Assembly: GCA_012519125.1 (NCBI GenBank)
Contig: JAAYQY010000264.1
Span: 1 to 12,801 of the forward strand
DNA length: 12,801 nucleotides
Source of the DNA: Spirochaetales bacterium
GTDB taxonomy: Bacteria > Spirochaetota > Spirochaetia > Sphaerochaetales > Sphaerochaetaceae
Reading direction: 5' to 3'
The notes under the pieces were generated by a model, which was not told the origin of the DNA, did no database searches, and saw only the letters and a list, made by a program, of their open reading frames with translations. A program made the translations under genes and the position numbers. Positions 1 to 6,040 of this stretch are shown here, in pieces. The first letter of the stretch is position 1. Each line of letters starts with the position of its first letter.

Positions 1-1
1 C

Positions 2-385
2 CTGAATGCAAACTACCTTGCAGCCAAACTGGCTCCCGTTCTCCGTATTCCCTATGGGAAACGGTGCATGCATGAGTTCGTCATCAGCTGTTCTGACCTC
101 TTGGAGAAGTATGGGGTGAGTGCCCAGGATATCGCAAAGGCCCTCATCGACGAAGGCTACCATCCGCCGACGATGTACTTCCCCTCGCTTGTCAGTGAGG
201 CTCTGATGATAGAACCAACCGAAAGTGAGAGTGTAGAGTCGCTGGATGCCTTTGCTGAAACCATGCTGAAGCTGGTCAAGCGGGCGCAGGAAGATCCTGC
301 GTCCCTCAAGGCCGCTCCGATTACCACGGTGGTTGGTCGGCTTGATGAGGTGAAGGCAGTCAAGGAGCCCAACTTGCGCTACTGA
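2..385 (+). CDS. gcvPB: Glycine dehydrogenase (decarboxylating) subunit 2, C-terminal end (partial)
   Basis: The frame is open from base 2 to the TGA at 383-385 and gives the last 127 residues of the protein; the start lies left of the window. The tail has the family's hallmark run: a Pro-Tyr-Gly-Lys-Arg-Cys-Met-His-Glu-Phe segment, then GYHPPTMYFP and ALMIEPTESES. In the glycine cleavage system, subunits 1 and 2 form the PLP-dependent P protein. It decarboxylates glycine and passes the aminomethyl group to the lipoyl arm of GcvH in the cytoplasm. The PLP-binding lysine is upstream, outside the window. A Met at base 68 is internal, because homologous sequence continues before it. The family usually splits P into two subunits of about 450-480 residues in anaerobes, and this looks like the end of the second. 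Identification is firm; completeness of the gene cannot be judged. Confidence 0.93.
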   Translation: MNANYLAAKLAPVLRIPYGKRCMHEFVISCSDLLEKYGVSAQDIAKALIDEGYHPPTMYFPSLVSEALMIEPTESESVESLDAFAETMLKLVKRAQEDPASLKAAPITTVVGRLDEVKAVKEPNLRY

Positions 386-423
386 GGCCCTGAGAGCACT
401 TTTTCTTTGCAGTCTCTTCATTG

Positions 424-443
424 TTGAGGTATCCTTGAGGTAT
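424..443 (+). repeat. Tandem 9-base repeat TTGAGGTAT over the hydA start
   Basis: TTGAGGTAT occurs at 424-432 and again at 435-443, an 11-base step, with the second copy running into the ATG at 442. Each copy carries a GAGG that could pair with 16S rRNA. The first lies 12 bases before the ATG (long) and the second only 1 base before it (too short), so neither is ideally placed. TTGCAG (407-412) and TATCCT (430-435) stand 17 bases apart and would put a transcript start almost on the ATG, but both match consensus poorly. Confidence 0.5.
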
Positions 444-1842
444 GAAGAGACTACTGATTCAAAACGGACTTCTTGTTGATACGGAGTGGACCAGGCATGC
501 TGACATCCTGGTCGAGGATTCTCAGATTGTGCACATTGCCGCCTCCATTGAAGCTGATGAGGTTCCCGAGGGGACCGAAATCATTCAGGCTGAGGGGCTT
601 TGCATCTTGCCGGGTATCATCGATGCCCATACCCACTTCCATCTGGAAAGCAGAGGTACGGTGACAGCCGACTCCTTTGCCGAAGGGAGCAAGTGTGCAG
701 CCTTTGGTGGAGTGACCACGGTCATAGATTTCGCAGACGATGACAAAAAGGGTGACTTGGCTGCTTGCAGCAAAAGGCGCATCCAAGCCATGCAGGAAGG
801 GATGGCGGTGGATTTTTCCCTGCATCAGGGAGTGTATGCCTTCCGCAATGGTTTGGAAGATGAGCTGGTAGGCCTGAAAAAGGCGGGGGTGAGGGTCATC
901 AAGATGTTCACCACTTACAAGAATGTAGGCTATCTCGTGGGGAAACAGGAGGAGCTGAAAGCGATTTTCAGCCTCTGCAAGAAGCATGATCTTTTGGTGA
1001 GTGTTCATTGTGAGGATGATGCGACCATCCAGAAAGTTGATGCCCAATACGATGGCCCGTACAATCCGGCAGCACATGCCAACCTTAGGCCCAGCGAAGC
1101 GGAAGCCCGAGGCATTGATACGGTTGGCTCCATTGCCTTGGAGTTGGATATGCCCCTCTATGTGGTACATCTGTCCAGCAAGGCAGGGCTGCAAAAGGTG
1201 CGCGAACTCAGGGCCAAGGGGCTGAGGGTCATTGTCGAGACCACCCCCCACTATCTCTTCTTGGACAAGCGCAAGCTCGAAGGAGCGGATGGAGCTTTGT
1301 ATGTGATGACCCCCCCGCTCAGAAGCGAAGAGGACAATCTGGCATTGCAGGAAGCCGTACTCAATGGCGAAGTGCAGGTCATCGCTACCGATCACTGTTC
1401 GTTTACGGTGGAGCAAAAGATGGCAAGCAATGATTGTAGGACCATCCTGCCCGGCATCCCAGGTACCGAAGAGATGTTGAGCCTGGTGTACACCTTTGCA
1501 GCAAACAGCGGGAGGATTGGCCTGCAGCAAGTGGTCAACCTGCTCAGCACCGCTCCGGCAAAAGCGTTCGGCCTGTATCCGCGCAAGGGTGCAATCCGGG
1601 TGGGCAGTGATGCAGACCTGGTACTCTTCGATCCCGATGAGGCGTGGACGATCAGCAAAGAAACCACCCATTCAGCGAGCGGATACACTCCGTATGAGGG
1701 TAAGCAGGTGTTGGGAAGGCCGATCATGACCTACCTAAAAGGAAGATTGATCATGGGGGACGGCATCTATCTCGGATTGGATGGAAATGGTGAGTTTGTA
1801 CCGCAAAAGGATGTAGGTCGTGGAAAAACGATCATGCATTGA
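442..1842 (+). CDS. hydA: Dihydropyrimidinase / D-hydantoinase family cyclic amidohydrolase
   Basis: A 466-residue member of the metal-dependent cyclic amidohydrolases, which open the ring of dihydropyrimidines or hydantoins in the cytoplasm. The metal-site residues are all visible: D61-A-H63-T-H65, the lysine expected to be carbamylated (K154 in IKMFTTYK, with Y159), H189 in VHCED, H243 in VHLSSKAG and D317 in ATDHCS. The substrate-loop motif GIPGTEE is at 338-344. A typical C-terminal beta-sandwich strand, GAIRVGSDADLVLFD, follows at 383-397. Length matches the family (about 460). The start is fixed by the usual MKRLLI-type N-terminus and an in-frame TGA six bases upstream, although the ribosome site is oddly spaced. 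No dihydropyrimidine dehydrogenase or beta-ureidopropionase gene is in the window, so the physiological substrate is open; allantoinase or another hydantoinase activity is possible. The downstream cytidine deaminase fusion makes a pyrimidine substrate attractive. Confidence 0.85.
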   Translation: MKRLLIQNGLLVDTEWTRHADILVEDSQIVHIAASIEADEVPEGTEIIQAEGLCILPGIIDAHTHFHLESRGTVTADSFAEGSKCAAFGGVTTVIDFADDDKKGDLAACSKRRIQAMQEGMAVDFSLHQGVYAFRNGLEDELVGLKKAGVRVIKMFTTYKNVGYLVGKQEELKAIFSLCKKHDLLVSVHCEDDATIQKVDAQYDGPYNPAAHANLRPSEAEARGIDTVGSIALELDMPLYVVHLSSKAGLQKVRELRAKGLRVIVETTPHYLFLDKRKLEGADGALYVMTPPLRSEEDNLALQEAVLNGEVQVIATDHCSFTVEQKMASNDCRTILPGIPGTEEMLSLVYTFAANSGRIGLQQVVNLLSTAPAKAFGLYPRKGAIRVGSDADLVLFDPDEAWTISKETTHSASGYTPYEGKQVLGRPIMTYLKGRLIMGDGIYLGLDGNGEFVPQKDVGRGKTIMH

Positions 1843-1858
1843 GTAGGTACGCATCCTA

Positions 1859-1889
1859 GAGTACGGTAGCCGGCAGGCTGCCGTATCTC
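1859..1889 (+). terminator. Strong hairpin after hydA (possible terminator or attenuator)
   Basis: TACGGTAGCC (1862-1871) and GGCTGCCGTA (1876-1885) form a 10-pair stem with one G-U pair and a four-base GGCA loop. GAG (1859-1861) and CTC (1887-1889) extend it by three pairs across one bulged T. It lies 16 bases after the hydA stop. The bases after it (GTTGGCAACAAC) are not a T-run, so it lacks the hallmark of an intrinsic terminator. It could instead be an RNA-stabilising or processing hairpin. Confidence 0.4.
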
Positions 1890-1915
1890 GTTGGCAACAA
1901 CACTTGCTGCAAATA

Positions 1916-1944
1916 TTGTCACATGCAGTAGTTTTCACTACACT
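1916..1944 (+). promoter_or_regulatory. Candidate sigma70-type promoter for the HAD-CDA operon
   Basis: TTGTCA (1916-1921, five of six consensus bases) and TACACT (1939-1944, four of six) are separated by exactly 17 bases. Transcription would begin near 1951, so the leader would be only about 11 bases and begin at the ribosome site AAGGAG (1951-1956). The short leader is a reason for caution. This is a match by eye only. Confidence 0.35.
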
Positions 1945-1961
1945 GTGAGCAAGGAGCAACC

Positions 1962-3131
1962 ATGATCGAAGGTATTCTGTTTGATATGGATGGGGTTCTC
2001 ATTGATTCTGAACCGGTGATTTTGCATGCAGCCATGTCCTACTTGGAAAGTCTGGGAGTCAAGGTGCAGCCTGAGGACTTCATTCCCTTCATCGGGGCAG
2101 GGGATAAGCGCTACCTGTGCGGGGTAGCTGAGAAATATGGTCTTCAGATTGACTTTGAGGTAGCCAAGTATCCTTTGTTCGAGCTCTATGAGAAGTATGC
2201 TGTCGATCGTGGTCCCTTGCCAGGGGTGCATCGGTTCATCGCCAATGCCCGCAAAGCAGGACTCAAGCTTGCCCTTGCCACCAGTGCTGCAAGGATGAAG
2301 GCTGCCATCAATTTGAAAGCCATCGGGCTTGATGAGTCGGATTTCGATTTTGTTGTTACCGGTGACAAGCTCAAACGCAACAAGCCCAGCCCTGACATCT
2401 ATCAACTGGCCTCCCTGGGGATGGGCCTTCCTCCCCAAGAGTGTCTGGTCATCGAGGATGCTCTCAATGGGGTGGTGAGCGGCAAACATGCTGGCGCGAC
2501 GGTGTGTGCCGTCAACACGAGCTTTACGGTAGGCGAGCTTTTCGAAGCCGGTGCCGACTATGTGATCAGCACCCTTGATGCGTTCGAAAAGTTCTCGACA
2601 CGTGATCAGTTCAATGCCCTGCTTGCCTCCATGCGCGGTTCGGATGAGCGTGTAGTGTATGGTGCGAATAGGATCTTGGAAGGAGCTCCTTCTCCGATGG
2701 GTCCTGAAGCACTTTTCTCCCTGCAAGTCAGTGAAGCCTATGCTGCACGAAAGAACGCCTATACCCCGTACTCTCACTACAAGGTGGGTGCAGCCCTGCT
2801 CAGCAGTGCAACAAGTCGTGTCTATAGTGGCTGTAATGTCGAGAACTCAAGCTACGGGGCCACTATCTGTGCCGAGAGGAACGCCATCCTGCACGCCGTA
2901 GCCAGCGAGGGTCCTCTTGGCATTCAAAGCTTGGTTGTGGTCAGCGAGGACTCTCCTCCTGCCCCTCCCTGTGCGCAATGCTTGCAGGTTCTTGCTGAGT
3001 TCTGCAAACCAGAAACAGAAATCCATTTAGTGGATGTTTCCTTTGCTGAAGGCAGGGGAGGTGTGCATCAAACGTATATCTTCTCAGACCTTTTGCCTTT
3101 CCCTTTCATTTTTCCCAGTATGAGGTCATGA
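1962..3131 (+). CDS. HAD-family phosphatase fused to cytidine deaminase
   Basis: One 389-residue frame holds two enzymes. Residues 1-215 are a HAD subfamily IA (beta-phosphoglucomutase-like) phosphatase. It has nucleophile D8 and acid/base D10 in DMDG, T107-S108 (motif II), K141 in NKPSPDIY (motif III) and E165-D166 in VIEDALNG (motif IV), with a helical cap between motifs I and II. After a linker of about 35 residues, 250-389 form a full-length cytidine deaminase of the small tetrameric type: YTPYSHYKVGAAL, CNVENSSYG, zinc ligands C303 (CAER, with catalytic E305), C337 and C340, and the terminal LLPFPF. A nucleoside monophosphate phosphatase followed by (deoxy)cytidine-to-(deoxy)uridine deamination would make a sensible two-step protein, but the HAD substrate cannot be read from sequence. 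AAGGAG lies five bases before the ATG. The stop overlaps the next gene. The PCAQCLQ motif departs from the usual PCGxCRQ. Confidence 0.88.
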   Translation: MIEGILFDMDGVLIDSEPVILHAAMSYLESLGVKVQPEDFIPFIGAGDKRYLCGVAEKYGLQIDFEVAKYPLFELYEKYAVDRGPLPGVHRFIANARKAGLKLALATSAARMKAAINLKAIGLDESDFDFVVTGDKLKRNKPSPDIYQLASLGMGLPPQECLVIEDALNGVVSGKHAGATVCAVNTSFTVGELFEAGADYVISTLDAFEKFSTRDQFNALLASMRGSDERVVYGANRILEGAPSPMGPEALFSLQVSEAYAARKNAYTPYSHYKVGAALLSSATSRVYSGCNVENSSYGATICAERNAILHAVASEGPLGIQSLVVVSEDSPPAPPCAQCLQVLAEFCKPETEIHLVDVSFAEGRGGVHQTYIFSDLLPFPFIFPSMRS

Positions 3132-4408
3132 TGAGACGTCTCTTGCTATTTTTTCTGGTGCTCCTCACGCTTGTAGTGGCGAGTGGGTGCACAACCACCA
3201 CACACCATATGCTCAATCCCGCTGTGCTTGACCCTGAAGTGAGTTTGGATGAGAAATTTTCCGCCTACTCGATTCCGAAAGTCCAGGTCACCTATCCTAA
3301 GGTGTATTATGATGGCCTTGCTTGGAGAGATAGGGTGCTTGAGCTGATTGAGGGAGCAGAGGATTATCTGATAACCTCCGCCTTCCTTGCTTCCAGTTCA
3401 GAAGACCTTCAGCCGCTCTATGATGCTTTGGCACGCAAGGCTGAAAGCGGAGTCCGGGTCTACTTTGTGGTGGATGGCATCGGTCCTTTTGATATGACCG
3501 AGACGCGCTTTCACCTGATCCCCCTCAAGTTCCTCAGGGAAAGCGGGGTGCACTTGCTGGAGTTCAATCCGATCAGCAGTGCAAGACTGGTAAGCCTGTT
3601 CAGCCTGCTTGATCGCGATCACCGCAAGTACCTCATCGTAGATGGCAAGCATCTTGCCATGGGGGGAATGAACCTCAACTACATCTCCATCGGTGCCCGT
3701 GACGATAACTTGCAGCGGGACAGCATGTATGAGTTCTACTCCCCCGAGTTGGTCACCTTGCTCCTTGATGCCTTTGTTCCCTGGTGGAATGAGCAGAGCT
3801 GGGAGGAGATACGCAGAGAAGATTTCCAAGTGGATGAATCCGTGGCCATCGGGATGAAGACCTACGATGCTTGGTATGTTGACCAACACCCCGGCTCGGA
3901 AAAGGTCAGCGCTCTTTTTGGATCGATGCTTGCAGAAGCCAAGCATGAGGTGAAAGTGCTTCCTTTTTTGCCGTTTATGGATAGCAATATGATCGAAGCC
4001 TTCCGTACTGCTTCGGATAGGGGTGTTGAAGTGCAGATGATCATACCCTTTGACAAGCGGGTTACCAACCGAAAAGGCATAGAGTACATGGTCAAGGACC
4101 TGCGCAAGATGCAGATAGACCTACGCATCGAGAAAGAGAGTGCAGAGAGCCAGAGGCTGCTGCATGAGAAGCTGATGATTGTCGACGACCGCTATGTGGT
4201 GATCGGGTCCACAAACATCAACTATCGCTCATTCAATCTTGCCTATGAGACATCGCTTGTCATCGACAGCGAAGAGCTCGCCCGCGAAGTTGAGAAACAC
4301 TTTGATGAGCTGTACAAGAAGACGGTATCCATCACCGAAGCGATGGCTGAAGCTTGGCAGACCTTTGCCAACTGGCCACGGTTTGCCGTTGGCTTCTTTG
4401 GAGGTTGA
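3131..4408 (+). CDS. Lipoprotein with two phospholipase D (HKD) motifs, cardiolipin synthase-like
   Basis: A 425-residue protein with a lipoprotein signal: Arg-Arg, a hydrophobic stretch, then VASGC with lipidated Cys at residue 20, followed by a Thr-rich stretch. Two complete HKD motifs define a phospholipase D superfamily enzyme: H164-R-K166-YLIVD171 and H345-E-K347-LMIVD352, each followed by the usual GxxN (GGMNLNY, GSTNINYRS). The layout resembles cardiolipin synthases and related phosphatidyltransferases. A periplasm-facing lipid enzyme anchored by acyl chains is likely, though HKD nucleases share the motif. GAGG (3122-3125) is five bases from the ATG at 3131 and two from the ATG at 3128, so I chose 3131; the alternative adds one Met. 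Either start overlaps the stop of the HAD-CDA gene, which implies translational coupling. Two further exported proteins follow directly. Substrate and role are not known. Confidence 0.85.
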   Translation: MRRLLLFFLVLLTLVVASGCTTTTHHMLNPAVLDPEVSLDEKFSAYSIPKVQVTYPKVYYDGLAWRDRVLELIEGAEDYLITSAFLASSSEDLQPLYDALARKAESGVRVYFVVDGIGPFDMTETRFHLIPLKFLRESGVHLLEFNPISSARLVSLFSLLDRDHRKYLIVDGKHLAMGGMNLNYISIGARDDNLQRDSMYEFYSPELVTLLLDAFVPWWNEQSWEEIRREDFQVDESVAIGMKTYDAWYVDQHPGSEKVSALFGSMLAEAKHEVKVLPFLPFMDSNMIEAFRTASDRGVEVQMIIPFDKRVTNRKGIEYMVKDLRKMQIDLRIEKESAESQRLLHEKLMIVDDRYVVIGSTNINYRSFNLAYETSLVIDSEELAREVEKHFDELYKKTVSITEAMAEAWQTFANWPRFAVGFFGG

Positions 4409-4410
4409 GC

Positions 4411-4932
4411 GTGCGTAAGCTTTTGTTATCCCTGGTTCTCCTAGTGCTCTGCACATCCCTCTCTGCCCGCTCATTGGGATATGGGGTGGGTTTTTATGGC
4501 CAGAACGTGGAAGCAGAACCAGCTCGTGCAAGCAGTGGTGCTGAGTTCTCCTTGGTGTACAAACCCTTCCTGCTTCCCTTCCTCAATCCCTCGCTGCAGG
4601 TGAAAAACGCGGTGGGAACCGAGATGGACGGGGAGTGGGTTGCCCCATATTGGGAAGTGGGAGTGAGTGTGGATCTGATTCGCATCATTGACCATCCCTT
4701 CAACTTTCTGGCACACAACATCATTGCCTACACCCCCTCGGTAAGCGTTGCCTACCAGTACGACCCAAGGAGGAACCTCTCTTTGGCAAGTGTAGGGTTC
4801 AGTCCTTTCAAACTGAGCCAGAAGGATTTTTGGTACGAGTTTTTCTCCCCCTTCCTGACCTATGATCTGGGAAGTGGAGAATTGGATAGTTGGGGCGTGA
4901 ATTTGGTGCGATACACCTTTTTCTTCAAGTAG
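4411..4932 (+). CDS. Unrecognised secreted protein, possibly outer-membrane
   Basis: I do not recognise this 173-residue protein. It starts with GTG at 4411, two bases after the PLD gene stop, with GGAGG (4400-4404) six bases upstream. An ATG at 4354 in the same frame lies inside the PLD gene and would spoil the signal peptide. The N-terminus is a clear Sec signal: Met-Arg-Lys, a Leu/Val-rich core, and probable cleavage after SLSA (about residue 19). The mature part is rich in aromatic and alternating hydrophobic residues (for example PYWEVGVSVDLIRI, PSVSVAYQY) and ends in RYTFFFK, a style seen in beta-barrel or beta-sandwich proteins. No cysteine lies at the cleavage site, so it is not a lipoprotein. 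It is likely cotranscribed with the genes on either side and may act with them at the envelope. Confidence 0.72.
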   Translation: MRKLLLSLVLLVLCTSLSARSLGYGVGFYGQNVEAEPARASSGAEFSLVYKPFLLPFLNPSLQVKNAVGTEMDGEWVAPYWEVGVSVDLIRIIDHPFNFLAHNIIAYTPSVSVAYQYDPRRNLSLASVGFSPFKLSQKDFWYEFFSPFLTYDLGSGELDSWGVNLVRYTFFFK

Positions 4933-4938
4933 GTTGGT

Positions 4939-5484
4939 ATGCGTAAGAGCGTTGTGTTGTTGAGTCTGTTGCTGTTTCTCACCTTGCCCGCCTTTGCCGG
5001 GTACTTCGATCTGGCCCTCACCCTGGGAACAAACGTGCATATGTTTGAGAAAGATCTTGATCCAAGCAGAATGAAATTGGCTTGGGGTGCATCGGTGGGA
5101 CTGACGGATGATTGGGAGTTTGATGTACAGGTGGACACCCAGCTGGTTCCTACCTTTTTTGGTTCTTCCTCAATTTCCTTGGTAGCACAGAAAGCGCTGT
5201 TGGGACAGCGGTCAACCGGCTCTTCCACTGCCGGGGTGGGGATCAATACGTTGGTGGGAGCGGGGGTGATGATCAGTCCCTATACCAGTGAGGGGACGCT
5301 TGGCATCTCCCACTTGCTCTTGACGCTTACCCCGCTTACGGTCGGCAGCCCGGTCACCGGCAAGAGGGAGCGGCTCTTTGCGCTCACCCTTGCCTACAAC
5401 CTGAGCAATCAGAAGTTTGCACTGCTCTTTGACTTGGTGAAATATGATTTCTACGCCATCGGAACCTACAGGGATTACCGCTAG
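4939..5484 (+). CDS. Unrecognised secreted protein, beta-rich
   Basis: I do not recognise this 181-residue protein. It has a textbook Sec signal, MRKSVVLLSLLLFLTLPAFA, with cleavage likely after AFA (residue 20) before GYFD. The mature chain has repeated short amphipathic strands (FDLALTLG, EFDVQVDTQLV, FALLFDLVKYDFYAIG) separated by Gly/Ser turns, consistent with a small outer-membrane barrel or periplasmic beta-protein; this is inference. The gene starts six bases after the previous stop, with a weak AGG (4931-4933) overlapping that stop, so translation may depend on coupling. It resembles its upstream neighbour in size, signal and position, but I see no clear sequence match between them. 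Its TAG shares the CTAG at 5481-5484 with the stop of rpiB on the other strand. Confidence 0.72.
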   Translation: MRKSVVLLSLLLFLTLPAFAGYFDLALTLGTNVHMFEKDLDPSRMKLAWGASVGLTDDWEFDVQVDTQLVPTFFGSSSISLVAQKALLGQRSTGSSTAGVGINTLVGAGVMISPYTSEGTLGISHLLLTLTPLTVGSPVTGKRERLFALTLAYNLSNQKFALLFDLVKYDFYAIGTYRDYR

Positions 5485-5927
5485 CAGCTGTGCTCCAGCG
5501 CCATCATCTTATCGATTCTCCGCTGGTGACGATCACCTTCAAAACTTGCGTCCACGAAGGCTTGCAGCATATCCACCGGATCTTCGCTGTAATCGATTCT
5601 TCCGCCAAAGGCAATGAAGTTGGCATTGTTGTGCTTGCGGGCCATTGCAGCAGCGTAGCTGTTCTGTGGGAGCGCGCAGCGGATGCCTTCAATCTTGTTT
5701 GCGCTGATCGAGATGCCGATGCCGGTACCGCAGAGCAGGATGCCGAACTCATAGCCACCCTTCTTGTATTCGGTGCAGGCCAGATTGGCCATGTCAGGGT
5801 AATCAACCGAGTCTGGTGAGTGTACTCCCAGGTGGTTCACGGTGTATCCATTCTTTTTCAGATGGTCGGCGAAACGGGCGGCAAGCTCAACCGCTCCATG
5901 GTCATTTGCTAGTACGATATTTGGCAT
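5481..5927 (-). CDS. rpiB: Ribose-5-phosphate isomerase B
   Basis: A 148-residue RpiB/LacAB-family isomerase that interconverts ribose 5-phosphate and ribulose 5-phosphate in the pentose phosphate pathway. Key residues match the E. coli numbering I recall: D9-H10 near the N-terminus, C66 in CGTGIGISISANK (catalytic base), H99 in RKHNNAN, GGR at 108-110, and H134/R137 near the C-terminus. Full family length is about 145-150. The frame stays open upstream of the start, but MPNIVLANDHG is the normal N-terminus, and GGAGG on the - strand (5940-5936) lies eight bases before the ATG at 5927. It is divergent from the pyrophosphatase gene and convergent with the secreted-protein gene. I found no convincing promoter of its own in the 113-base gap. 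A LacA/LacB-like role on another sugar phosphate cannot be fully excluded. Confidence 0.92.
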   Translation of the reverse strand: MPNIVLANDHGAVELAARFADHLKKNGYTVNHLGVHSPDSVDYPDMANLACTEYKKGGYEFGILLCGTGIGISISANKIEGIRCALPQNSYAAAMARKHNNANFIAFGGRIDYSEDPVDMLQAFVDASFEGDRHQRRIDKMMALEHSC

Positions 5928-5987
5928 ATCCACTTCCTCCGTACCTTGATGGTAGCGCATTTGCAAAACACTGCCTAGCGTCTTTTG

Positions 5988-6008
5988 AGTTGTAAGCTTT
6001 TTGCAACT
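5988..6008. promoter_or_regulatory. Inverted repeat (operator-like) between rpiB and ppaC
   Basis: AGTTGTAA (5988-5995) and TTGCAACT (6001-6008) are inverted repeats with one mismatch, separated by GCTTT. The left arm covers the candidate -35 of the pyrophosphatase promoter and the right arm fills the -35/-10 spacer, the place where a repressor would act. No further copy of the full dyad was seen; the core TTGCAA also occurs at 5961-5966. Confidence 0.4.
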
Positions 6009-6018
6009 GGGGTAAAAT
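5990..6018 (+). promoter_or_regulatory. Candidate promoter of the pyrophosphatase gene
   Basis: TTGTAA (5990-5995) and TAAAAT (6013-6018, five of six consensus bases) stand 17 bases apart. Transcription would begin near 6025, leaving a leader of about 16 bases that contains AGGAG at 6030-6034, six bases before the GTG start. Spacing is good throughout, which makes this the best promoter candidate in the window. Confidence 0.5.
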
Positions 6019-6040
6019 GTCTCATCGATAGGAGCTTGAA

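Noticed and set aside
386..441. Possible terminator after gcvPB (GAGAGCAC then TTTTTCTTT)
   Set aside because: There is a T-rich run but no convincing stem before it; the GAGA/TCTC pairing spans the T-run itself.
451..1671. 406-codon open frame on the - strand across hydA
   Set aside because: It is antisense to a gene with complete catalytic motifs, its translation resembles no family I know, and no ribosome site is evident. Sense codon use (few TTA, CTA, TCA) leaves antisense frames open.
1926..1946. Second hairpin CAGTAG...CTACACTG before the HAD-CDA gene
   Set aside because: Pairing needs two unpaired bases within a six-pair stem, and the bases are better explained as promoter spacer and -10.
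1938..2777. 279-codon open frame on the - strand across the HAD half
   Set aside because: Antisense shadow of a well-identified gene; no recognisable domains and no plausible start context.
4354..4932. ATG at 4354 as the start of the first secreted protein
   Set aside because: It would lie inside the PLD gene and put 19 residues before the signal peptide. The GTG at 4411 has GGAGG six bases upstream and gives a normal signal peptide.
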